NCBI GenBank assembly: GCA_032209605.1
Contig: JASFXZ010000111.1
Span: 62,001 to 126,000, forward strand
DNA: 64,000 bases
Reading direction: 5' to 3'
Origin: Mactromeris polynyma
Taxonomy: Eukaryota; Mollusca; Bivalvia; Venerida; Mactridae
Positions 1 to 12,900 of the stretch are shown piece by piece. A model generated the notes under the pieces. The model was given only the letters and a program-made list of their open reading frames with translations, searched no databases and was not told the origin of the DNA. A program made the translations under genes and the position numbers. Position 1 is the first letter of the stretch; every line of letters starts with the position of its first letter.

Positions 1-914
1 GATAATCAAATAAAAAAGCTGCAAAGGTAACATATTTCCTTTCAATAATTCCTACTTTTTATCATTGACTTAATATTTTGCTAGTTTTTTCCTAGTTTTC
101 TGTGACTTTCATGCCTAGTTTTTTCCTACTTTTTTGGTATATATACAGTACTGCTGGAAAGCCTGGACAAGACAATTGTTCATTTCTGTAAAGAACTATC
201 CTTTCCATTCATAAAACTCATAAATTATTGAAATATCTCATTCCAAAGTCGAGGTAAGCTATTTGTATACACCCACCCTTGACGGCCATTAAAATGCACT
301 TATTGACTTAATGAAGACAAAAAAATCTGACCAAAGGACCTTATGAAAAATATGAAAAGTACTAAACAAGGATTCAAACTCAAAACTGCTAGACAGAAGA
401 TCTGTGTGCAAAAACTTATCTACGGAGGATGTACACGTTTAGTCACTTAATAATAGTAATGACAAACACTGATGTTGCATGATTCTCTTACGGAGAATTA
501 TATAGTCAACGTGATCAATGTAAAATGTATTTAGGGGTTCTTAAGTTCCAGATTCATCCGGAAAGCTGGATTTAGAGGCTCCAGGGTCACTTTTTGATCA
601 ATGTAAATCTGAAGATATTTTGGGGGAGTTAGGGGCCGAATCGCGACTGGTACAAAACGTTATGTGTACAAATGTGTTTCAATAGTCTAGATCATCAGAC
701 GCCTGCATCTGATAATGCTGGGTCTTGAAGCTTCGATCAGAGCAGCTAAGTGATTGAGATAATTTGCCATGACTCCGACCCCCGGCAAATCTTCAGGATT
801 GAGAACATTCCGGTGTTAGAACCCCTGATTTATGTAAGGTCAGGATCAGGTGATTTATGTTCAGACTATAGTGTGCGAACAGTTTCAATTTCAGACCATG
901 CTCTTTCATTTTAG
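1..914 (+). other. 5' flank: presumed DNAJC11 intron, no exon recognised
   Basis: The first visible DNAJC11 exon begins at 915 in the middle of the J domain, after a TTTTAG acceptor. The roughly 25 residues that precede it in animal orthologues (the start codon and the first J-domain helix) are not recognisable here on the plus strand. They probably lie upstream of the window. I see no other gene or clear repeat in this stretch. Confidence 0.5.
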
Positions 915-3900
915 GCATCAAAGACACAAATTGATCAGGCTTACAAGCAGTTATGTAAGGTTTACCATCCTGACAAACACCAAGATCCTGATAAGAAGAA
1001 AAATGCTGAATTGTTATTCAGTAAGTTGAAGAGAGCACATGAAGGTAAGAGATCTGCAGTACAAATTTAGGTCTTGATCTTATTTTCATCATTTTGGGAA
1101 TGCAACCCTACACCAACAAAGTTGGGAAAATAGGGTAATTTTTACTGACCGTTCCAAGGCTGTAAATTGCTGTGTGGTTATTATTTCTATTCATGTTTAT
1201 TGATGTATGTTAAGTTCCCCTTCCCCATGTGCATTTCTTTTACTTGGTATAATTGTCATGCTGTTGTGTAAAAAGTTTATCCCTTGTTCATAAATTGTCT
1301 TGATTTAGAAGAATTGAAACTTGGTCATTTATAAATGACATCAGAGACTGTTAACACTTGGCTTATATCAATAAATTTAGACATTTAAGTACAAAAAATG
1401 CCAAAAGGGTAGCAAAATCAGCAACAGAAAGATAAATAGCCAAATTTGGGAATTTCAAAATTTGGCTCGATTTTCAGATAACGCCAATATATTTGTACTA
1501 TAGCCATCGTTTCTATTTAATAGTATTAGCTGATGAACACAAGCGAGTGGTGTATGACTTATATGGAGAGAAAGGAATGGAAACCTATCAAATGGAGGTA
1601 GGCTTTCAAGTTTGTATTAGAAATTGTTTGAACAACTTATTTTGGTTATAATAATGCAATACTTAGCTTCATCACTTTCTTGTATATGAATTAGGGATGT
1701 CTCTGGTTTGTTCAGTCGGTAGATCGCTCAACGGCCACACTGGTGGTATTAGGTTCGAACCTTGGTTTAGGCGTATGTTTGCAGTGACAATTTGAGCCAA
1801 GATAATACATCAAAAGGTTTTTTTCTACCACATCTGATTCATGTTTTTGGGTTCGTCAGTTGCTTGTGGAAGATCAGCATAATGCTAGTTGGCGGAACTG
1901 GAGGCCACATGGTCCTCGTGCCTTTCTAATGGCTCCGAGAAAACTGGAGCAGTATGCACAAATTGTCTGTGCTGAATAGAACTAGAGGATCTAGCATCAA
2001 TGTCCCCTGTCCTAATCTCGAAATTAGAAACTTTTCCTTGACGAATTGCATGAAATTATCTAACTTCTCTTCCATTTTATCTCGCTACATAAAAATCAGG
2101 GATGTGAATTTTTCGCTGATACGCGGAATTCCGTGGATTTGGGTCGCCCAGGGGCCGCACTCGTGAAACACATCCGTGAAATCCGATGAGAAAATTTGGG
2201 GGGGTAGGGTATGAAAATTCTAGGCTTATACGGTAGACTTAAACACAACTGTGTGGTTGTTGTTGTTCTTTTCTTGAAATGACAAACCGTCTGTTTATCA
2301 CACAAGACGTAGGTCACAAAACAAAAGCGATGCACTGATCCGGGCATATATATGCTGCACGTTGTTTAGAGACTGTTACTGATCTAAGGAACAGATGAAA
2401 TATCAGTTTATGGTAAAAGCATAAACAAAACAACGGTCCGAACGTTTTTGATTTTGTGATAAGATTCAACTATAACATTAAAAGTATAAAATAACCTTTT
2501 TACGATGTTTTCATTGCAAAAAATCGTCGAAATTCTAGAAATTGATCTCTTTGTCGACAAAATATAGATAATTATCTTCGCATCTAACTCGAAACTTGAT
2601 AATCGTCCGGGTCGCGAAATCTGGTTACAAAACTGGCTATACATGTTGCTTTCTCTCCCTCTTACAGCAGTAAATTAACATTAAAAACTAAAAACTCGTC
2701 AAGCTTCTACACCTAATATGTAACCCCACTTTGGATATTTACACTTAGCCACGAATGACAAATCTCTGTAATTCTAATTATTTTCAGAACTGACTTGCTT
2801 TACCACAAACATTGGCCACCATTCCCTTCTTAGAACATTGAGCGTGTATTATATGTGTTCTGTTGAATTTCTAACATTGAGCTTGTATAATATGTGGCCT
2901 GTTGAATTTCTTACATTGAGCTCATATAATATGTGGCCTGTTGAATTTCTAACATTGAGCTCGTATAATGTGTGGCCTGTTGAATTTCTAACATTGAGCT
3001 CGTATAATATGTGGCCTGTTGAATTTCTTACATTGAGCTCGTATAATATGTGGCCTGTTAAATTCTAACATTGAGCTCTTATAATATGTGGCCTGTTGAA
3101 TTTCTAACATTGAGCTCGTATAATGCGTGGCCTGTTGAATTTCTTACATTGAGCTCGTATAATATGTGGCCTGTTGAATTTCTTACATTGAGCTCTTATA
3201 ATATGTGGCCTGTTGAATTTCTAGGTTGTATCTCGTACAAAGACTCCAGCTGAAATAATTGCGGAGTATAAAAGATTTCAAGAGGAACAGGAAGAAAGAC
3301 TTTTACAACGGTTCACAAATCCCAAGGTTAGTACTTGTATTGTCTCCTTTTAATACAACTGTTTATGTGTTTCTTTTGAACAAGTGTGAGGTTAGCTAGC
3401 CGTTATATCGTTTTAAACCCCTGGGCAGTATTTTACTGACAATTCCAAGGCTGTAATTCGCTGTATGGTTATTATTTCTTTTTGAATGTATGTTATATTT
3501 CCCTTTCCCCTGTGCAATTCTTTCATTTTATAATTATAGTGTTCAGGTTATTTTCTGCCCAGTTTCAGTTAATTGTTGCCAGCTCTCTTGACTTGTCCTG
3601 TGATCTTTTCCATCCATTAATTTCCCTCCTTCACTGTTTGTCCTCTTTGATTCTCCTAGTTATTCCTTGTGGTCTGCCAGGCCATTCCTTGCACCTCTCT
3701 TCCCTAACGTATGTACCCTTTAACCTCATCAAGTGCCTTATGTTTTATGGATTGTTGATTTCCCAGAGGTGTATGTGGGGAGGTACTGTCGTATTATGTA
3801 TGTGGCGTTCCTTGTAGCAACTTATTCCTTCACTTTTCTTGCTGACTTTTATCTAAACCATTGTACAGGGCTTGAGCTCAGATCCAATGTTAGGTAAGTT

Positions 3901-6900
3901 ACTTCTCCCTCCACTAAGTTCAGGAAAGTGGGGAGACATTTTCACTCAGAACATAACAACCACCTGTGCGGAAAAACCAGAGTATCTAGGTCAGTGATAC
4001 TGGGCTATCTTGTCTCTCTTGTTCTATGTCCCTTCCCCATTCCAGGGTTAATTCTATGTCTGATTTTCAATGAGAGAATTCCTCCTATTTGTCCAAAATT
4101 CGTGTGTGAATTTCAATTTCAAGAGATGTTTAATGAGAAATGGATAACGCAATAATAAAACAATTTTGAGTAATTTTATTCATACTGACTAGAATGAAAC
4201 ACTTGTATTGATATAAACTGATGCTACATTATTATGTAAACTGATTATGTTACAATGTGTATGGCAGACAATGTCTTCCCATCTCAGTACTTTGCATCAC
4301 TTCATATTGTTTTTACACTTATTAAATACAGTGTGTAAAATGCTTGTAAACAAAGACTATTCCGAGATGCATAAACGCTTGAAAACAATTGAGCGAAAAG
4401 ATATTAAATAAGTGAAAAGGCACAAAATACGCTAACTGCGAGGCAGCGCAATATTATCTCACATTTATGTATTTTCAATGATATTTAGACGATTTTTGTG
4501 CGAGAAATCGCAAAAATCGCTTGCTAGAATTATCTCTGCCATTCTTTATTTAAGCTTGTACACATGAGAAGTGATTCAGGAGGTCTTGTCTTGTGCATGG
4601 CGTGCCCCATGTTCTTATACTTTTCTTGATGTGACTTCTTGTATTTACAGACACATGCTCAGGTATCTGTTGATGGTTCTGATGTATTTGAACCTTATAT
4701 GTCTCATGATGAAGATACAGAGGAGAGGTAGGTGCCAGTGGTAATCATGCTTGGTTTCTTTATACTTTGAAGGCAAACATCATCTGAAAAAGTGTGTCTT
4801 CTTTATAAAATTGGCAATTACTAAAGTTTATGGTACTGTAAGCCACCTCTCGTCCGAAAACTCACTAATCGGAACGGTATAAAATACAACAACAATATTG
4901 TAGCGATGAGATATTTACTATTCACAGGTCTTATAAGACTTGCCTGTTTGAGATCTTACTGGCTATATTTCTACTACTTAGTTGTACGTTTCATAATATG
5001 CAAAAACAATAATATGTGATCATATAATCTGACGACAGACACAGCGACACGCCTATGGGTAGTTCGTATTAGATATTTCGGTTCGAAGAGTAAGTTGCGG
5101 AAAGTCACGAAAACACATCTATTATTATAACATTTTAAGTTATAACAAATCATTTAACAAGATTTCCGTACTATGTGTGATTCCAACACAATGCCAATAT
5201 GACAAGGAGTCAATAGGATGTACAAGTAAGAACATTCATTTACAATTAATGAAGTAAAATGTTTAAACGTTGGCGCCAGCAAAACCCCAGCATTACGCGA
5301 TATGGCCGAACAAATAGTTCTTGCTGCATTTACATATACATATCATAATGTGCAATAATCATCAATAATATTCATATAACAACGAATAAGTAACGATAAA
5401 GAACAAATCACATGAAACAGATTGCAACAGTGACGACAAAAATACTTGACTTATACTCTTTATATATGACAGAATTAATACGCTGTGAATAGCCGCGAAT
5501 AAATGACTTGATTATTTTGAAGCGACGATGAACTTCAGACGACGGTAACTAAAGTTCATCGCCATGATTAATTAATAGACACATGCAATGGATTAACAAA
5601 TAAATACTTATTCTAATAGAAGACAAAGTTGAAGCAACTTTGATGAGGATGAAATCAAGGTAACTTGACATTTGTAAACCTAACATGTTTCGGACGGTAC
5701 GAATTTCGGATGCACAATCCATTACAGTACTGTGCAGTCTTCACGATAGCCACTTGAACTTGCCCGAAGCCCGGGACAAGTAAATTTACTGTTGGACAAG
5801 TAAAACATCCATTTCCTCTGCTCAAGCAAGTCGTGTTCCTGGTCCGGTCTGACTAGCTTTTAGCCAATTCTGAATTCATCGACTGGTTTTCATTTTTTGT
5901 CAAGTTTGTTTGTAATAGCACTTTTTCTTCAACTATCGTTACTGGTTTTCATTTCCGATTTATCAAATCAAAACAACCATCATCTGATTAATAAAATTGG
6001 CAATTACTTAAGTTTATGGCACTGCGTTGTGTTCACATGTACATGTACTAAAGTAACTTCACTTATAGGAAACATTCATTTACCTTGTAGCTGTAGAGAA
6101 TTATTGGATAAAGTATATATATGACCGTTCTTGAAAGAAGTAAAAAGGATATCAAATATGTATTGCATTAGTACTTAATTTTAAACACGTTGAATAAAGT
6201 GAAGCAAGCCTATGGCTGGATAGGTAGGTTGAGAGAAGTTTACTGGACATGCTTATAGTAGATTTGTCATAATTGCATGTTCTCATATTTATTTTTGTGT
6301 TTGCTGCAGTGTTTATGAGCATTCTTATTTAAAGCATCAAAAGTTGGCAACATTTTTGCTCACCTGAGCACTCGTCCGTCGTCAACAATTTAGACTGTTA
6401 ACACTCTAGAGGTAACATATTTTACCTGATCTGCATGAAACTTGGTCAGAATGTTTGTCTCAATGAAATCTAGGCCAAGTTCATCTGGGGTCAAAAACTA
6501 GGTCATGTGGTCAAGTTATAGTAAAACCTTGTTAACACTCCAGAGGTCACATTTTTGGCTTGAGTTATGTGAGACATGGTCAGAATGTTATTCTCAATGA
6601 AATCTATACCCTATTAAGATTTGGTCAAGATTGAAACTGGGCCATCTGAAGTTAAATACTTGGTCTTGGGATCAAATGATTGAAAATCCTTGTGGATTCT
6701 CGAGAGGCTGCATTTTCTACTGGAACTACATTAAACTTGATCAGAATGTTTGTCTTAACAAAATCTAGGTCAATGTCGAAACTGGGTCATATGGGGTCAA
6801 AAAGTAGGTCACAAGGTCAAATCTGAAAGCCCTCTTTAAGCCAACATGGCAATGTACTCGGGTGAGTGATATAGTGCCACCATGGCCCTCTTGTTTATCT

Positions 6901-9900
6901 TTACCCATGCATGGATTTTATTTAGGGTTTTCCGCTCTTTGCGTATTATGTGCACACTGTACCATCATCCTTTAATATTCAAACATTCGTTGACAATTCT
7001 TAGAAACTTACCTTAGGGTTCAGCAAAATAAAAGGTGTCATATTTACATACAATTGTGAAGCCTTTTCATCCACCTGTCAAGTTCAACTTCAAGCATCTG
7101 AATTGAAATATTAGTTGTCTGTTGTTCCATTGAAGTGATATGAAATATTGTTCCTTATTTCAGCAGGGGAAGAATACCTAATGTTGAGATAAGTGGTATG
7201 AGTTTACATCACTCGGTTGAATGTCCTCTGACCACGCAAGATACATGTATTCTGGCTGATACTGTGGCATCCTCTAATGGCAATGGTTCTAACATTCTTA
7301 TGGTTTCCTGGAAAAGACTTCTACAGAACCAAGCCTCATTCACAGTTCAGTATATATTTCATACTTGCAAAAAATATGATTATATAAATTATAAACTTAC
7401 ACATCTAGCATATTTTTAATACAGTTTGTGTTCAATTTGTGGATTTTATATTGATTTACTGCAGATTTTAAAGTAAATTGAATGTTATTGTATCTGAGTT
7501 TATGTTGTAAAGTCAGAATATTTACCTGACACACATGAATTTTAATACCAATTCATGCATTACTGTTGATGATACACAAAGACCAACTTTCAATATTATG
7601 TACTGTAAGGGTGTACTAATGGTGTACGCATAATATTATATATTAATTACATATGTTAAATTGTACTAATTGCCATGCTTTTACAACAAAGTGTGCGCTA
7701 ATTTATGTTCACACAATTATAAGTAGGAGAATTCTAATTGTTATGGTTGAGATACTTGAAAGTGATTAATCCAACGCTTTCAATGAATAGCAAAGCTTTC
7801 AACTGTTGTTACTGTATTATTATATTCTTGCTTAAATTGGTTTGTTAATGTTATTATAAATTAAGGCAATTTAATTATTTATGCTTGCAAAGTGCATTTC
7901 TTGTGTTTCATTTTTCCAGTCTTAGTTGATACTCGTTTTTCAATGCAAATGTTTGTTGCAACAGTTTTAGCACTAAGTTAATAACTCTTATAAAGACAAC
8001 GAATGACCGGACAAAAAGGTCCTTTAAAGAATACAAAATGGCTACCAGGGATCATGGCTAATTTTCTTACTAAGCAAACAAAGCCATCTTACCAATTGAC
8101 TGAGATGAGCAAAATAGGGTTGTCAATGACTTCTGTGTAAAATATGTTATTCTATGGTATTAAGAATTGCTTTGCTGGCCATTGTCTTTCAAAAAAAATA
8201 TGACAAAAACCTGTTTAAACATTTAAAACCTCTTTTACTGCTTTCAGATGAGTACTATGTTTGGTGGACAACAAGGAATAACTTTAGTATTTTCAAAGCA
8301 ATTAATTCGAAGTTTGTAAGTATATTTCAACATAAGATGAAGTGGGTGTTATGACTCCAGAGGGAGGTATATGTGAAGGTCATACATGTTTCTCACTAGG
8401 CTCCTAGTTTCGGTTTTTTGGACTCCTATTTTTTCCCTGACACTCCTGCTTCCTGTAAAAAAATGAAATTGCATCGAAGAACTGCAACTTTTTTCCAAAG
8501 GAATGGTGTAAAACATAGTGCTGGCTTAATTATCGAAAATAATTGAAAAATCGTCGCAAAATAAATTTATTGAATGATAAAATGTTCTTACGCTATAAGA
8601 GTTATGTATAACCCCATAGATGTTAAATGTAGTTACAAAGAGATAAATAAACTTGTATAAATGAATTTAAATGTCAGCATTATACTTTTACAAAAAAACT
8701 AAATATTTGGATTATGGATTATGAGTTTTCAAACCAATCAAATAAGCGATTATGAAATTTGTCTGATTATCGGTCACTAATTAGACTCCTGTATTCAGAT
8801 CCTAATGAGAAACCTGGTCATATCTGAAGTTTGTGCAGTGTTATTATGCAACAACTCTTTGGGCAATTTTTGGGGCCATTTATGGGTAACATTGCAATGC
8901 TAAAAGAGGATATTTCCCCCTTATTTCCATTTAAATTCCCCTCAAAATGATGAAATTCTACTGGGATTAGTTGGAGTTGATCCATATTTATTCCCATAAA
9001 TTTATTATAACCTTTGCCAGAAAATATTACTTATATTTGTCCTGATTGATTAAAGATGGTATAAAAAGTCAACAGTAGATCATGTAAGTAAAGCTCAAAA
9101 TTCCCCTTTCATGTTAAAAAGACGCACATTCCACCATTTGCATGTATGTGTATAATCCTCCAAGAGCTATCTAGTGCCATATATATAGTGTATGTGATAA
9201 CCTCACAGTTGTTTTGAAATGTATGAAGGTTACATTACATCATGAATGATTTCGAACATGCTCCAGTTAACCAGAATTCTATGAAGTTTTTACTAAACAT
9301 GCTATGTTTTGATAAAATGCAAGTAATATTGTATTAATATATACATTACTCTTTCATTATCGTGGTTACCTAAATATCGATTATAGGGGTGTTGTATACA
9401 ACCTATTCATCCGTTCATAGTTGAAAATTTGATTTAAACAAACTTCATTATAATGGATAAATTGATAATGAAAGGTCTGTTGTATAACAAAAACAAGACG
9501 TCATCAATGTCTCATAGTGATTTCCAAAAGCTGTGCACTTTTTTTTGACATTGAATTATATAGTGTTCGCTTATTTTTTCAGATCATTTAATGTCAACAC
9601 AAAATTGATGGTAAAAAATGGATATGCGATACCCACCCTCGGTACTGGTAAGTACAGTGCAAACCTCTCCAGGCTGTTCCCATCTTTAGCAATAACCTCC
9701 CTTAAACGACATACCAATTTTCATGTAGTCAACATTACTTTCCAAGTAAACTGTCCAAGCATAATTCCAGTCACAACAAAGGCCAACATTTGCATCTCCC
9801 ATAGTGTGTTGCTTTGTAATTGTTTATTTAGTTTCGAGCGTTATGGTGCTTTTCTACAGTATATCATTTGTAAATTACTATCGAAAGACATAAACTAGCT

Positions 9901-12900
9901 TGCTTAGCTACATTAGTACGAACATATTCTTAGGAGTATTGGCCATTCAAAGTATTATCTTGCATCAGATTGTCACCAAGAATGTTTGTCTTGCCAGGAC
10001 AGCTGTTCTATTTGCTATCAATGTAAGACTGTAACTTGGACTTAGACATTAAAATCTCAAATGTTCTTCTTGCTCCTATGGTGTTATTCACACCAAATTT
10101 CATTAATTTAGATTTAAAGAAAACATAAGGTGGTCAATTTAACATTTGCAAATTTAAAGTAAGTCTTAGTTTCAGTCTTAAATTAATTGTGAATAAGGCC
10201 CTAATATGGGTTGACAGAGTTGGCTTGTGTGATAAGTTGACAGGGTTGGCTTGTGTGATAAGTTGACAGGGTTGGCTTATGTGATCAGTTGACAGGGTTG
10301 GCTTGTGTGATAAGTTGACAGGGTTGGCTTGTGTGATAAGTTGACAGGGTTGGCTTGTGTGATAAGTTGACAGGGTTGGCTAATGTGATGATTTATTAAG
10401 GTTGGTTTATGTGATGAGTTGAAAGGGTTGGCTTATGTGATCAGTTGACAGGGTCGGCTTATGTGATGAGTTGACAGGGTCGGTTTACGTGATGAGTTGA
10501 CAGGGTTGGCTTGTGTGATAAGTTGACAGGGTTGGCTTGTGTGATAAGTTGACAGGGTTGGCTAATGTGATGATTTATTAAGGTTGGTTTATGTGATGAG
10601 TTGAAAGGGTTGGCTTATGTGATCAGTTGACAGGGTCGGCTTATGTGATGAGTTGACAGGGTCGGTTTACGTGATGAGTTGAAAGGGTTGGCTAATGTGA
10701 TGAGTTGACAGAGTTGTCTGATGTGATGATTTGTCAAGGTTGGCTTATGTGATGAGTTGAAAGGGTTGGCTTATGTGATGAGTTGACAGGGTTGGTTTAT
10801 GTGATGAGTTGAAAGGGTTGGTTTATGTGATGAGTTGACAGGGTCGGCTTATGTGATGAGTTGACAGGGTCGGCTTATGTGATAAGTTGACAGAGTTGTC
10901 TTATGTGGTAAAACCATGTTGCCAGTGTAATGTGTCTTATTTAAAGGATTGCTTGCCCTTGATAAAGTCAAACAATCTACATTTAGTCCTTGTACATTTT
11001 GCATGTTTGTGTCATGTAGAAAATATTCTCAATTTTATTTGAGTAGTACAGCAAATCATCGCTTCATTGTGCTGTTAAATGTAGGGGATATTACATGTTG
11101 AACCTCTAGTTGAGAACTCATGACAATGTGCGACAATGTACAATGATCCACTTTACATGTTCCTTATAAATGAACACATTTACATAGCAATATGGTTGTC
11201 ATGGCCAGATATTGACTTCAGTTTAGCCATGTTTTTTGTGGTTTCCACATTCGCAACAACAGAGGAATAGTACATTAAAAAGGTGGATTTGGGGAATCAA
11301 TGATTTGTATATTATCCAATATTGCTTTATATATTAGAGTTTGATGGAAGTATGCTTCACTGTTTCTCATTTATCATGTGAGAATTATTATGTTGATCTG
11401 TGAGTATCTTCTGTGATACATGATGAAATTAATCCTTTATTTCTCTTATTTTCTCTCTAGGTTTGAGTTATCAATTTGACAAACATTGGCGAGGAAGTAT
11501 ACATTGGAATATAATGAATCCTTCAAAAGTGAACTCAGTAATAGAATACAACTCAGAAACACAACAAGCACATTTCAGGTTTAATGTAAGTCCTGTCTTC
11601 CAAATAAAAGAAGGAGTGAGACAAGGTTGTCCTCTTTCACCATCTCTTTTTGTTGTGTGTATAGAAATTCTTTCAATCTATAAACTCAAACCCATTTCTA
11701 ATTGGTCATCCCACATTTTTCTGCATGTTATAATTTTGATAGAAATCTTTACTGGTCGAATTTTGTACAAAGATATGTAAATGTTGGATTTCAAAGGATT
11801 ATGGCATGGGTAAGAATGAAGTACAACAAAGCTAGTCAATTTATATTTCTCTGTATTCATTTTGAAAAGTATGATACTATAAAAAATGACCAATTAGAGA
11901 AGCAGTTGAGTGTATAAACAATAATCAAAACATAAAATGATAAAAAATAAAAATACCGAAGTTAAGCAAACACTTATTGCAGATGATGCAAGTTTCTTCC
12001 TGGATGGCTCTGAAAGCTCCTTCTTGAAATCTAATAAGAACTTTTGATAAATTCAATCAAATTTCAGGTCTTAAATTAAACTCATCAAAATGTACTGTTT
12101 TAAGGATAGGATCATTGAGCCATACAGAACTCAAATTTTGTAAAAACAAAGAAATTTAATTGGACTTCAAATGAAGCATCCACACCTGGAATTCATTTCT
12201 CAAATGACACTTCCAAAATATTAAAACTAAACTTAGACCCAAAAATAGATGCGTTCCAACATACACTATATAAATGGAGAAGATGGAAACTCTATTACTG
12301 GAAATATTACAGTTATCAAATCGCTTGCACTCCTTTCTCTCTGATTGCTCCATTTATATTAGGGCTGCCACAATACCGGTGTATTCAGTTCTGTCTAGAT
12401 TACTACCCTGTCAGTTGTTTGTTTTTCAATTATATAAATATATGAAATACATATAATTCTTAATAACTGATAGTTGAATGACTTGTAATGACCAGACATG
12501 AACATTTGACTCATTAAATAGAATTAGAACAATGTATGAACATATAGTAAAGCAATGACTAGAAATGTCGCATAATAAAAGTAAACAGTTCCAATAGCTG
12601 TGTATCTAAAATATAAATGACACAATTCTAGTTTGGATTTATTTTGGTTTAATTGATATCTATATCTATGTTTTCAGTTAGGGTTAGTGAATAGATTTAT
12701 TGTTACTTCATATACCAGAAAATTCAAAGAACAGCAAATTACAACCACTGTGAGTTTGAAGTAAGTGTTATTGTTATTAATCATTACACATCACATAGAA
12801 TTCTCATGTTGCCCAGCTGAGTCGAAATGTGGAGGTTCTAGATTGTGAAGTGGATTAATATGCTTGCATGGTACCTTAAGATAGTAGAAAACAAACTACC

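Noticed and set aside
2838..3253. Two plus-strand ORFs with a 13-residue repeat (LSSYNMWPVEFLT)
   Set aside because: They are translations of the 39-bp minisatellite, whose period is a multiple of three; no start context, splice sites or domain.
7920..7980. Possible extra DNAJC11 exon after 'tttttccag'
   Set aside because: No reading frame joins it to both neighbours without a stop, and the neighbours join each other in frame and align with the family.
10207..10907. CRISPR-like array
   Set aside because: Units are contiguous with no unique spacers, and the genome is eukaryotic; it is a minisatellite.
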